From CAVWUA01 sp963758025 (GTDB lineage Bacteria > Planctomycetota > Planctomycetia > Isosphaerales > Isosphaeraceae): 64,000 bases of DNA. Positions 37,419 through 46,041 of the stretch are shown in pieces; positions within the stretch are counted from its first letter, which is position 1; every line of letters starts with the position of its first letter. Below the pieces are notes generated by a model, which had not been told where the DNA came from, searched no databases, and saw nothing but the letters and a program-made list of their open reading frames with translations. The stretch covers positions 248,001 to 312,000 of the forward strand of contig CAVWUA010000003.1 in assembly GCA_963758025.1 (NCBI GenBank), written 5' to 3'. A program made the translations under genes and the position numbers.

Positions 37419-38173
37419 GTCCGTCAGGCCTACCGGTCCTGACCTATCACGCCATCGACACCTCCGGCAGTGTGATCGCCACCGATCCCTCGTGGTTCGC
37501 CGAGACCCTTAGCGCGCTCGACGAAGCGGGGTTCCAGTCGGTGGACCTGCACGACTGGATCGCCCAGGGGCGTCCCGCCGTCGCGCGACGGTTCGCCCTG
37601 ACGTTCGATGACGGGCTGCGATCCGTCCTTCCGGCGGCCGAGATCCTGAGCCGGCACCGGTTCCAGGCGACGGCGTTCCTCGTCACCGACCGGATGGGCC
37701 GCGACAACGCCTGGCCGGGCCAGCCACGCGGGATCACGATTTCACGAGTGCTCGACTGGTCGGACCTCGACGCCCTGTCGGCCCTCGGGTTTCGCTTCGG
37801 TGCCCACACACGAACGCATCCGTACTTGACGCGTTGTGATGACGCGGCCCTGGAATCGGAGCTGCGAGGCTCGCGCGTGGCGATCGAGGACCGAACCGGT
37901 CGGCCCTGCCGGTTGCTCGCGTATCCGTATGGGACCAGTAATCGCCGCGTGCGAATGGCGGCTGGCCGCACTTTTGACGCGGCGTTCGGGACGAACATGA
38001 ACCTGGCGAACGATCGCGAAAGCGTCCATCACCTCTCCCGGATCGACGCTTACGATCTGCGCTCGGAGCGTGCCTTGACGGCACTGATCGAGGGCCATCT
38101 CGTGCGCCGGCTCCGTCCGCGTGCGGTGGCCCGCAAGGTGCGCTGGACCGCCAAGAGCTGGATGGGAGGGTAA
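37415..38173 (+). CDS. Polysaccharide deacetylase
   Basis: A 252-residue NodB-type deacetylase without a signal peptide. TFDDGLRS is the first metal-binding motif, GAHTRTHPYL the two-histidine motif and LLAYPYGTSN the third; PVLTYHAIDTSGS opens the family's barrel. It would remove acetyl groups from an amino sugar of the polymer. The gene overlaps the previous one by 4 bases and is followed at 2 bases by a methyltransferase gene. Confidence 0.88.
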   Translation: MSPSGLPVLTYHAIDTSGSVIATDPSWFAETLSALDEAGFQSVDLHDWIAQGRPAVARRFALTFDDGLRSVLPAAEILSRHRFQATAFLVTDRMGRDNAWPGQPRGITISRVLDWSDLDALSALGFRFGAHTRTHPYLTRCDDAALESELRGSRVAIEDRTGRPCRLLAYPYGTSNRRVRMAAGRTFDAAFGTNMNLANDRESVHHLSRIDAYDLRSERALTALIEGHLVRRLRPRAVARKVRWTAKSWMGG

Positions 38174-38175
38174 GC

Positions 38176-39210
38176 GTGCCCGAGGGCATCACGATCGGGA
38201 GAGTTCACGCGATGGGGGAGATCGCCCATCTGGGTCCGTGCCCGGAGGTCGTCTGCCCCGCATGTCGGGAACCGCTCAGGGGCGATGCGCGAGGCCTCGG
38301 CTGCCGAGGTTGCGGACGAACCTTTCCCCGCGTTGCCGGGTTGCCCGACCTGCGGCTCCGGTCCGACCGCTACCTTGCCCTGGACGCCGAGCGGGCCAAG
38401 GCCGAACGGCTTGCACGGCGGGCCTGGCGAACGGACCTGACGGGGCTGGCCGAAACGTATTACGCGATCACCGACGACGTGGACGCCCGCCGCCGCGCCC
38501 GCTACCTGGCTCATATCGCCCGGGCGGAGGTGCGGGGTGCGGGGCTTGTTCCGCTTCTGCCACGCACCGGCCGTATCCTGGAGATTGGCTGCGGCTCGGG
38601 AGGTTTGCTCGCGGCGGCGGCAAAGGCCGGACGGGACATCACGGGGATCGATATCGCGGCGCGCTGGCTCGTCGTCGCGTCGCGTCGCCTGGCCGACCTC
38701 GGCCTGTCCGTCCCGCTCGCCGCCGCCGACGCGGAGAACCTGCCCTGGAACGATGCGCAGTTCGATGCCGTGGTGGCCGATAGTCTGATCGAGCATCTCG
38801 ATGACCCGCTGTCCGCTCTCCGGGAAGCCTGGCGGGTCCTGCGGCCGGGTGGCCGGTTAATCGTCTGGGGACCGAACCGGCACAGCCTCACGACCGACCC
38901 GCACGTCGGCCTCTGGGGCGTCGGCTGGCTACCCGACCACTGGGCCTCGGTCTATGTCCGGCGACGACGTGGATGCGACTGGACCGTCCGGCCCCTCTCC
39001 CCCGGCCAAAGTCGGCGGCTCGCTGTTGAGGCCGGCTGGTCGGATGTCCGCGTCCATGCGCCCGAGGTTCCCCTTGGCTGGAGAACGCGGTGGACCGGAC
39101 GGATCGGCATTCGCCTGTATGAGACGCTACGTCGATCCTGTTTGAACGGCGTTCTTCGGGAACTGGGACCGATCTGGCAAGTCGTCGCGACGCGACAGGA
39201 GCGCGCATGA
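38176..39210 (+). CDS. SAM-dependent methyltransferase with N-terminal zinc ribbon
   Basis: A 344-residue class I methyltransferase. The N-terminus VVCPACREPLRGDARGLGCR with CRGCGRTFPRVAGLPDLRL is a four-cysteine zinc ribbon. RILEIGCGSGGLLAAAAKAG is the SAM-binding motif I near residue 135 and FDAVVADSLIEHLDDPLSAL the motif II/III region. The C-terminal part (PLGWRTRWTGRIGIRLYETL) may bind substrate. Its likely target is a sugar or lipid-linked intermediate of the cluster. Its stop overlaps the flippase start by 4 bases. Confidence 0.85.
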   Translation: MPEGITIGRVHAMGEIAHLGPCPEVVCPACREPLRGDARGLGCRGCGRTFPRVAGLPDLRLRSDRYLALDAERAKAERLARRAWRTDLTGLAETYYAITDDVDARRRARYLAHIARAEVRGAGLVPLLPRTGRILEIGCGSGGLLAAAAKAGRDITGIDIAARWLVVASRRLADLGLSVPLAAADAENLPWNDAQFDAVVADSLIEHLDDPLSALREAWRVLRPGGRLIVWGPNRHSLTTDPHVGLWGVGWLPDHWASVYVRRRRGCDWTVRPLSPGQSRRLAVEAGWSDVRVHAPEVPLGWRTRWTGRIGIRLYETLRRSCLNGVLRELGPIWQVVATRQERA

Positions 39211-40493
39211 CGACCGCCACGGCCCTTCCTCAGCAACGCCATACCACCCGGGCGCCCGTCGTCGCGTCGCCGTCGGGGGTTTCCTGGCTGCTGGTGTCCG
39301 AGATCGGCTCGGGAGCGCTCGGATTCGCCGCGACGATCCATCTGGCGAGGCGGCTTGGTCCGCTCGCGTTTGGCCGGGTGGAGTTCGCGGCGGCGGTCGC
39401 GGCCTGGCTGCTCGTGATCGTGCGCAGCGGTGTGGAACAGATCGTCTATCGAGAAGCCGCGCGACGGCCCCGGCTCATCGGTCCGTTGACCGACGTGCTG
39501 CTGGGGCTCAAAGGGGCCGGGGCCGCGCTCGGCTTCGGATGCGTCGCGCTCGTCTCGGGACTGTTCGGCGCGGGGCAGGGGGGGCTGATCCTGCTGGCCG
39601 GGTTGATCCTCGGACCGTCGGCTCTCGTCGCCGATGTCGGCCCCCGCGCCACCGGCCGCCTCGGCGTGCTCGCGCTGGCGCAGACGGTCCGCACGCTGGG
39701 GCTGGCCGTCCTGGTCTGGGGGCTGGTGGGCGGTCCTGGCGACGCCCCCTGGGCGGCCTCGTGCGCGGTCGGGGCAGAGTTGACCGGGGCCTTGGTCCTG
39801 CTCGGATGGCACACCGCGCGGTTCGGCCGACCGACGCCGCGCTATCGGCGGCGCGTCTGGGTGGTCCTCGCCCATCGGGGCGCCCTGGCGAGTGCGATCC
39901 GGTTCGGCCGGGTCAGCCTTTACGGCGCGGATCTGCTCTGCCTGGGGTTCTGGGAGAGGGGGGAGGTCGGCCCTTACGCCGCGGCGCGTCGGGTGGTCTT
40001 CGCGGCGGTGGCCCTGGGCCTGGTCTTGCCGGCGTCGTATGGACCGCTCATCGGCCGCGCCTGGGCGGCGGGGAGCGACACGGCCCGCGACGTCCTGGGG
40101 GCGTGCCTCCGACGTCTCGCGTGGCTCGCTCTTCCCGCCACGGCGGGAATGGTTCTGGCGGGCGACCTGGGGATGTCGTGGCTGTTCGGCCCGTCGTATG
40201 GTGATGCCGGGGGATGGCTCGCGCTGATCGCGGCCCGGCTGCCGTGGCTCCTGCTGGCGACACTGACGCAGACGGCCCTCGTCGCCTGCCGTCGCGAGCG
40301 GCTGGCGTTGCGACTGGTTCTCCTCATGATCGCAACGGCGTTCATTCTGGTTCCCCTCGCCGCGCGCTGGCAAGGGGCGTGGGGGGTCGCTCTGGCCGTG
40401 CTCGTGGTGGAAGGGATCGGCGCGGCGGCGGGCTGGAAGGCGTTGCGGGATCTCGGCATCAACCCCGACTTCTTCGGGAGGGATACGCGGTGA
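39207..40493 (+). CDS. Wzx-like polysaccharide flippase (MOP superfamily)
   Basis: A 428-residue very hydrophobic protein with around 12-14 transmembrane helices, including SWLLVSEIGSGALGFAATIH, AAAVAAWLLVIVRSGVEQIV, LILLAGLILGPSALVADVG and LLMIATAFILVPLAARW. Charged residues are limited to loops. It would export lipid-linked glycan units across the inner membrane. No Wzy polymerase or chain-length regulator is seen nearby. It overlaps the genes on both sides by 4 bases. Confidence 0.8.
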   Translation: MTTATALPQQRHTTRAPVVASPSGVSWLLVSEIGSGALGFAATIHLARRLGPLAFGRVEFAAAVAAWLLVIVRSGVEQIVYREAARRPRLIGPLTDVLLGLKGAGAALGFGCVALVSGLFGAGQGGLILLAGLILGPSALVADVGPRATGRLGVLALAQTVRTLGLAVLVWGLVGGPGDAPWAASCAVGAELTGALVLLGWHTARFGRPTPRYRRRVWVVLAHRGALASAIRFGRVSLYGADLLCLGFWERGEVGPYAAARRVVFAAVALGLVLPASYGPLIGRAWAAGSDTARDVLGACLRRLAWLALPATAGMVLAGDLGMSWLFGPSYGDAGGWLALIAARLPWLLLATLTQTALVACRRERLALRLVLLMIATAFILVPLAARWQGAWGVALAVLVVEGIGAAAGWKALRDLGINPDFFGRDTR

Positions 40494-41294
40494 CGAGCGT
40501 CGCACTGTCGATCGACGATCCGGCCTACTTCGACCGGCTCGCGGAGGTCGAGGCCGCGCACTGGTGGTCGCGGGGAATGTGGCGGCTCGGCAGCGGCTGG
40601 CTCGATCCGGCGTTGCGGGGTCGTCGCGGCTTGAGAGTGCTGGACGTCGGCTGCGGCGCGGGATGGACGGCCTTGCGGCTGTCGCGCCGTCCCGAGATCG
40701 CCGAGGTGATCGGGCTGGACCCGAGCCCCGCCGCGCTGGAACGGGCACAACGGCATGGATTTCCGCTGCTGTCCGCGAGTGCCGAGGCCCTGCCCTTCGC
40801 GCCGGAGAGCTTCGACCTGGTGACGTGCTTCGACGTGCTCCAGCACCTCGACGAAAGGGGGGACCGCCGTGCCACCGGAGAGCTGTTCCGCGTGCTTCGT
40901 CCGGGAGGTCTGGCCCTGATCCGCTCCAATGGCCGGGGCTGGGCCAGGGACCTGGATGGCCAACGTCCGCCTTACCGGCTGTCCGAACTCATCGCGGTCA
41001 TCCAAGACGGGCGGGTTGCGCGTCCGTCGTGCCACCTACGCCAATTGCCTGCCGTCGTTCGCCCAGGAGCTTCGAGGACGTCTCCCCTGGAAATCGCCAG
41101 ATGCCCATCGGTCGCATCCTTCGGGCGGGGGGTTGCGGATTCAGTTGCCCCGGCCGCGCGTCAACCGGCTGATGGGCCGTGTTTCCGGGGCCGAGGCGTT
41201 CGTCGCCGGGCGGCTCGGGGTGCCTTTGCCGTTCGGACACAGCACGTTGGTCTTGGCGGAACGGCCGATCTCGGGCATGCTCTCGGCGCGTTGA
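40490..41294 (+). CDS. SAM-dependent methyltransferase, one frameshift
   Basis: A protein of about 268 residues. GTG at 40490 overlaps the flippase stop by 4 bases. It shows EVEAAHWWSRGMWRLGSGWL, GLRVLDVGCGAGWTALRLS as SAM motif I, and FDLVTCFDVLQHLDERGDRR. The frame breaks near 41010, in IQDGRV, and resumes as LRVRRATYANCLPSFAQELR, ending PFGHSTLVLAERPIS. It is probably a second methylase for the glycan. Confidence 0.8.
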
Positions 41295-41321
41295 TCCACA
41301 AAAGAACGGACGGGGAATGTC

Positions 41322-42512
41322 ATGCGGATCGGATTCGACGGCGGATGCCTGGCCAATCGACGCGGCTTCGGGCGCTTCGCCCGCCAGACCCTCAAGGCGC
41401 TGGCGGAGGCGGGATCGCCGCATGAGTTCGTCGTCTTGCTGGATCGCCCATCGGCCGAGCTTGTCGAGATCCCCCCGGCCTTCGAGACGTTGACGGTCGA
41501 GGTCCGCGAGGCCCCCAGTCAAGCGGCCTCGGCTCAGGGACGCCGGCGGGTCGGCGACCTGCTCGCGATGGGCAAGGCCGCCGCCCGGGCGAACCTGGAC
41601 CTGATCTACTTCCCGGCGTCGTACAGCTTCTTCCCCGTCTGGAACGTCCCCCGCGTGGTCGTGACGATGCACGACACCCTGGCCTTCACCCTGCCCGACC
41701 TGGTCTTTCCCTCCTGGCGGGGCAAGATGGCCTGGACGGTCAAGGAGCATGCCGCCGCCCGCTGGGCCGACCGCGTGCTGACCGTCTCCGAGGCTTCCCG
41801 GCGCGACCTGATCGCCTGGTTCGGCCTCAGCCCCGACCGCGTCGCGGTCGTTCCCGAAGGGCCGGAAGCGGTCTTTCAGCCCCAGCCGGAGGGGCCGACG
41901 TCCGATACGGTTCTGAAACGTCATGGGATCGCGCCGGGCGGGCGATTTCTGATCTACGTCGGCGGCCTCAGTCCGCACAAGAACCTGCCGAGGCTGATCG
42001 AGGCGTTCGCGCAGGATGCGCCGGAGGATGTCGCCTTGGTACTCGTTGGAGATCTCGGCGACGTCTTCCACACGCACGTTCCCGCAATTCAGGAGGCGGT
42101 CTCTCGGTTCGGCCTGCAAGGACGGGTGAACTTCACCGGGTTCGTGCCCGACGCCGACCTGGCCCATCTTTACAGCCGGGCGTATGCCCTGGTGCAACCG
42201 TCGCTGATGGAAGGGTTCGGCCTGCCGCCGATCGAGGCGATGGCCTGCGGGACTCCGGTGCTCTGTAGCCGGGCGGGATCGCTGCCGGAAGTCGTCGGTG
42301 ATGCCGGCATCCACTTCGATCCGACCAGCGTGGGAGAGATCGGCGCGGCGATAAGGGAGTTACTCGCCGAACCCGCGCAACGCGAGGCCCTGGCGGCCCT
42401 TGCCCGGGAGCGCTCGCGGCGGTTCACCTGGAAGGCCGCCGCGTCGGCTTTGCTCGCGTGCTTCGAAGGACTCGACCCGAACCGATCCGGGGGCCGGAGG
42501 AAGTCGGCATGA
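41322..42512 (+). CDS. Family 4 glycosyltransferase
   Basis: A 396-residue GT-B enzyme. VVTMHDTLAFTLPDL and EHAAARWADRVLTVSEASRR belong to the N-terminal domain; FLIYVGGLSPHKNLPRLIEA is the linker strand; SLMEGFGLPPIEAMACGTPV is the EX7E-like donor site. The frame is intact. Stop and next start overlap by 4 bases. It probably transfers a hexose or uronic acid to the growing glycan. Confidence 0.9.
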   Translation: MRIGFDGGCLANRRGFGRFARQTLKALAEAGSPHEFVVLLDRPSAELVEIPPAFETLTVEVREAPSQAASAQGRRRVGDLLAMGKAAARANLDLIYFPASYSFFPVWNVPRVVVTMHDTLAFTLPDLVFPSWRGKMAWTVKEHAAARWADRVLTVSEASRRDLIAWFGLSPDRVAVVPEGPEAVFQPQPEGPTSDTVLKRHGIAPGGRFLIYVGGLSPHKNLPRLIEAFAQDAPEDVALVLVGDLGDVFHTHVPAIQEAVSRFGLQGRVNFTGFVPDADLAHLYSRAYALVQPSLMEGFGLPPIEAMACGTPVLCSRAGSLPEVVGDAGIHFDPTSVGEIGAAIRELLAEPAQREALAALARERSRRFTWKAAASALLACFEGLDPNRSGGRRKSA

Positions 42513-43807
42513 AGTTCTGTATGCTCTCGACGTTCTTCGGCCCGCACAGCTTCGGGGGCGACGCCGCCTTCGTCGATCGGCTGAGCCGCGCCCTGGCCCG
42601 TCGGGGGCATGAGGTTCACGTCGCCTACTGTAAAGACGCTTTCGAGATCAGCCGAGGGGGCCAGGCGCCCTTGCCCTACGAGCCGCCGCCGGGCGTGACG
42701 ATCCACCCGCTATCGAGCCGCTTCGGCCGGCTCTCCCCGCTGGCGACGCATCAGACCGGCCGCCCCTGGTTCAAGAGCCGGGCGATCCGCCGCCTGTATC
42801 GGGAGATTCGCCCGGATGTGGTGCACGTCCATAACCTGTCCCTCATCGGCGGTCCCGGCCTGCTCACGCTACCTGCGCCGGGGGCGATCAAGCTCATGAC
42901 GACCCACGAGCACTGGCTCGTCTGTCCGCTGCACGTCCTCTGGAAGTTCGACCGGGAGGTCTGCCAGTCCAACGAATGCGCCCGCTGCTGCCTCCAGGCG
43001 CGGAAGCCGCCGCAGCCCTGGCGCACGACCAGTCTGCGCGACCGCGCGCTCCAGCATCTCGACGCCTTGATCTGTCCGAGCCGCTCGACCCAGCGGGAAC
43101 ACGCCCGGCGCGGGATCAAGGCCCGGACCGTGCATCTGCCCTACTTCCTGCCCCACGACTACACCGGCTTGCCCCCTTCACCGACACCGACGCCCGTTCG
43201 CCCCTACGTCGCCGCCGCCGGGCGTCTGGAGAAGATCAAGGGGTTTCAGGACGCGATCGCCGCCATGCGGCACGTGCCTGAACTGGACCTCCGAATCGCC
43301 GGGACCGGTTCCTTCGAGGCGGAGCTGAGACGGCTGGCGACCGGGATGCCCAATATCCACTTTGAGGGGCGGCTCGACCCCTCCCGCCTGGCGGCCCTCT
43401 TCCGCGGAGCGCAGGCGGTCGTCGTCCCCTCGCTGGTGTTCGAGACGTTCGGCTACGTGGTGCTCGAAGCCTTCGACGAAGGGACGCCCGTCATCGTCCG
43501 CGACCTCGGCGCCTTGCCCGAGCTGGTCCAGCAAAGCGGCGGCGGCCTGATCTTCCGCACCCAGGACGGACTGGTCGAGTCGCTCAAGCGCATCGCCCAC
43601 GACAACATCCTCCGCCGCATCCTGGGCAGCAACGGCCTGCGTGCCCGTCATGCGATCTGGTCGGAGGAGGAGCACCTGGAACGGTACTTCGACCTGATCG
43701 ACGCCTGCCGCAACGGCCGGTCGTCGCGGATCGACCGCGCGCACAAGCCGTCAACCACGAGGCAGCTTCCCCGGCAAATCGCGGCGTCCCGCATGGGCGA
43801 TGGATGA
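42509..43807 (+). CDS. Family 4 glycosyltransferase
   Basis: A 432-residue GT-B enzyme starting MKFCMLSTFFGPHSFGGDAA. Donor and acceptor landmarks: VVHVHNLSLIGGPGLL, THEHWLVCPLHVLWKFDREV, AAAGRLEKIKGFQDAIAAM and FETFGYVVLEAFDEGTPVIV (EX7E type). A cysteine cluster (CQSNECARCC) of unclear purpose is present. Preceded immediately by another GT4 gene with a 4-base overlap, it is the last gene of the main forward run. Confidence 0.9.
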   Translation: MKFCMLSTFFGPHSFGGDAAFVDRLSRALARRGHEVHVAYCKDAFEISRGGQAPLPYEPPPGVTIHPLSSRFGRLSPLATHQTGRPWFKSRAIRRLYREIRPDVVHVHNLSLIGGPGLLTLPAPGAIKLMTTHEHWLVCPLHVLWKFDREVCQSNECARCCLQARKPPQPWRTTSLRDRALQHLDALICPSRSTQREHARRGIKARTVHLPYFLPHDYTGLPPSPTPTPVRPYVAAAGRLEKIKGFQDAIAAMRHVPELDLRIAGTGSFEAELRRLATGMPNIHFEGRLDPSRLAALFRGAQAVVVPSLVFETFGYVVLEAFDEGTPVIVRDLGALPELVQQSGGGLIFRTQDGLVESLKRIAHDNILRRILGSNGLRARHAIWSEEEHLERYFDLIDACRNGRSSRIDRAHKPSTTRQLPRQIAASRMGDG

Positions 43808-43825
43808 CGGCTCTCGTGACGTCGT

Positions 43826-43903
43826 GACGTAGGATGGATCTCGACCCAGCTTCCTTCCGCGTCGCCACCCTGCGGCTGGGTCTCGACCCCAGCCCACGTC
43901 ACT
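43826..43903. repeat. Palindrome-rich intergenic block after the glycan run
   Basis: GACCCAGC, GCTGGGTC and GACCCCAGC follow each other with ACGTAGGATGG on one end and GCCCACGT on the other, so that the block can fold imperfectly end to end. It could end transcription of the forward run. Confidence 0.4.
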
Positions 43904-44635
43904 GTCGCGGGCGCGGAGGGCTCTCAGTGACATTCCCCGAGCGCACCGCCGTCCCCCCCGCGTGTTGTTGATCCCGAGTGCGCGGCCCGTTCCGTTTTCG
44001 TGCCGTCTGGAATCGCCGCAACTCGTTATAATTCCATCAGAAACGTCCATTCTCCGCTCCCGATTCCAGTGGCGTGCGCGTGTCGCTGACCTCGCAGGCC
44101 GATTTCGGGTGATGGTCGCGAGGGGTTCGTTCTACCTAAATCTCTCCAGTGAAACAAGATAAGTCAACAACCAATCGTTCCGGCGTTATCCCGCGACCCG
44201 CTGCGAGGATCAAAACGGCCCCCGGCGAGTGTCGCTGACCTTGCGCGGCCCCGTGTGTGTCGGAGGGGCCGGAGTGACAATCCGTGAACACGATCCCGGC
44301 GGAGAGGCACCGCCCACCATTCCATGATCTGCGAACATTTTTTTCGGCGGGTGGTCCGGACAACGTGTTGGCCGGGCCACGCGGCGATCAGAGGTCGCGG
44401 AACCAGCCGGGTCAATGGTCCGGGGTGGGGGGTTCTCATGGGCCGCTTGCGGCTACGCTGCCCGGACAACAAAAGTTGTCCGGTTCACCCCGCGCTCTTT
44501 CTTCGAGGATCGGTGGTCGTGCGCGGTCCCGTTGGTGTTCCCGGAACCCCCTCCGGATCCCCCTTCTCAAAAAAGAGGGAGAGGACGTCACAGCGGAAAG
44601 AGCATGGCGAGGAAAGGACTTCCGTGCCAACCGCG
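43904..44635. other. Long intergenic region between two glycosyltransferase genes
   Basis: About 730 bases with no coding pattern on either strand. It holds TATAAT at 44027-44032 (without a good -35), a perfect 9-bp hairpin CCGGACAAC-AAAA-GTTGTCCGG at 44462-44483, and copy 2 of the 11979 repeat at 44538-44590. A noncoding RNA is possible but unsupported. Confidence 0.45.
44538..44590. repeat. Dispersed intergenic repeat, copy 2
   Basis: Reverse complement of the copy at 11979-12030 over a 30-base core containing CCGGAGGGGGTTCCGGGAAC, one mismatch (GAT versus GAG). The flanks both have a polypyrimidine CTCTCCCTC-type stretch. It lies 46 bases beyond the end of the minus-strand glycosyltransferase gene. 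Confidence 0.6.
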
Positions 44636-45745
44636 TCACTCCGATCCGCATCCCCCCTCCGCCACGGCGATCAGCTCGGCTTTGACCGCCTCGGCGAACC
44701 GGGACCGGCTCAGGCCGGCGACGTGTGCCAGCCCTCGGGCGATACGCTCGGCCCGCGCCTCGTGATCGACGGTCAGCGAGTGCAAGGCACTGGCGAGGGC
44801 GTGGGGCGTGGCCTCATCGAGGTACCAGGCGGCGTCCCCCCCGGCCTCGGTCAGGGCGCTGTTGCGGAGGGTCACGACCGGACATCCGCAGGCCAGGGCC
44901 TCGATAATCGGCAGGCCGAACCCCTCATAGAGCGACGGGTACAACAACCCGAGCGCACCGGCGAGAAGCCCCCGCAACAGCGCCTCCGGCACAAACCCCG
45001 CGACCCGCACACCCGGCGGGGGCGACGCGGCCAGGTCGTCCTCCCCGGGGCCGGCGAATACGAGCAGGTGTTCCGGGAAGCTCTGACGATGCCGGGCGAA
45101 TGCGTCGAGGATCGCCGGCACATTCCGCCGCCGGGACCGCTTTCCGACGAAGAGAAAATAAGGGGCCGGACCGAGGCCCAGTTCCCCGCGGGCGTCCCGG
45201 ACCTCCGCGGCCTCGTGGGAAAGCGGACGGAAGGCCGGCTCAACCCCCGGCAGGATCACCCGGATGCGGGAACGCGGTACGCCATAAATCCGCTCCGCAT
45301 CCCGCGCCGTGGCTTCGGAAGGGACGAGAACCCGGTCCGCCGTCCGGGCCGCGCGCCGGTACCGGCGACCGAACCGCAAGCGGACGTGCCAGGGGAAGCC
45401 TTCGGGATGGATCTCCTGGATCAGGTCGAATAGTACGACGACGGTTCGGCCTCGCCACGAGGCGGGGGTCAAATTCGTCGGCGCGAACAGCAAATCGTCG
45501 GAACGGAGCCGCCCGCCCAGCCCCCAGCGTTCCCAGACCAGCCCCGGCCAGGAAGAACCGACGACCTCCACCTGAAGACCGTTCCCCCGCGGCACGCGCT
45601 GGCGGCCCGCCGGATCTTTCAGCACAACCAGGGTTTCGGGGAGGGGAAGGGCCGTCGCGGACCACTCGGCGAGCAAGCTTTCGAGATAACGACCAACACC
45701 GGTACGGGCGCCTCCGAGCCGTCGGCCATCGATGACCAGTCGCAT
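44636..45745 (-). CDS. Family 4 glycosyltransferase
   Basis: A 369-residue GT-B enzyme beginning MRLVIDGRRLGGARTGVGRY. VVVLFDLIQEIHPEGFPWH, SEATARDAERIYGVPRSRIR, YFLFVGKRSRRRNVPAILDA and SLYEGFGLPIIEALACGCPV (EX7E type) are clear. It is on the opposite strand of the main glycan run, convergent, so it probably forms its own transcription unit with the same pathway. Confidence 0.88.
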   Translation of the reverse strand: MRLVIDGRRLGGARTGVGRYLESLLAEWSATALPLPETLVVLKDPAGRQRVPRGNGLQVEVVGSSWPGLVWERWGLGGRLRSDDLLFAPTNLTPASWRGRTVVVLFDLIQEIHPEGFPWHVRLRFGRRYRRAARTADRVLVPSEATARDAERIYGVPRSRIRVILPGVEPAFRPLSHEAAEVRDARGELGLGPAPYFLFVGKRSRRRNVPAILDAFARHRQSFPEHLLVFAGPGEDDLAASPPPGVRVAGFVPEALLRGLLAGALGLLYPSLYEGFGLPIIEALACGCPVVTLRNSALTEAGGDAAWYLDEATPHALASALHSLTVDHEARAERIARGLAHVAGLSRSRFAEAVKAELIAVAEGGCGSE

Positions 45746-46041
45746 GTGGCGGTTCCCTCACGCACCCCGTTCGGAAAGGCGAGAAAGAATTTTCTCATTT
45801 CCGCCGAACATCCCGGGAGACACGGTCGTAATGGGGGTCTTCGCACCGTGCATTCCAATTCCTCGGAAATCGGGATTCGCATTATGCGGAGTGCATGATA
45901 CACTATTTCACGTTCGAAACGGTTCCTGGTTCAACACCCGCCGGCTTGAGGCCGATACGACCTTTCGCGAGCCGCCATTTTCCGTTGGTCTCTTTGCGCT
46001 AACCCTCCTTTCGTCCGCGAGCCGGATCGAAACCGATCTGG
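45746..46041. promoter_or_regulatory. Divergent upstream region with an extended -10 promoter
   Basis: Contains TTCGCA at 45876-45881, 17 bp, then TGATACACT with TACACT at 45899-45904 as extended -10 reading towards the helicase. No coding signal. The leader to the helicase start would be about 130-250 bases, depending on which start codon is used. Confidence 0.35.

Noticed and set aside
38952..40748. 598-residue Arg/Pro-rich open frame on the minus strand opposite the flippase
   Set aside because: Low-complexity shadow of a GC-rich membrane protein gene.
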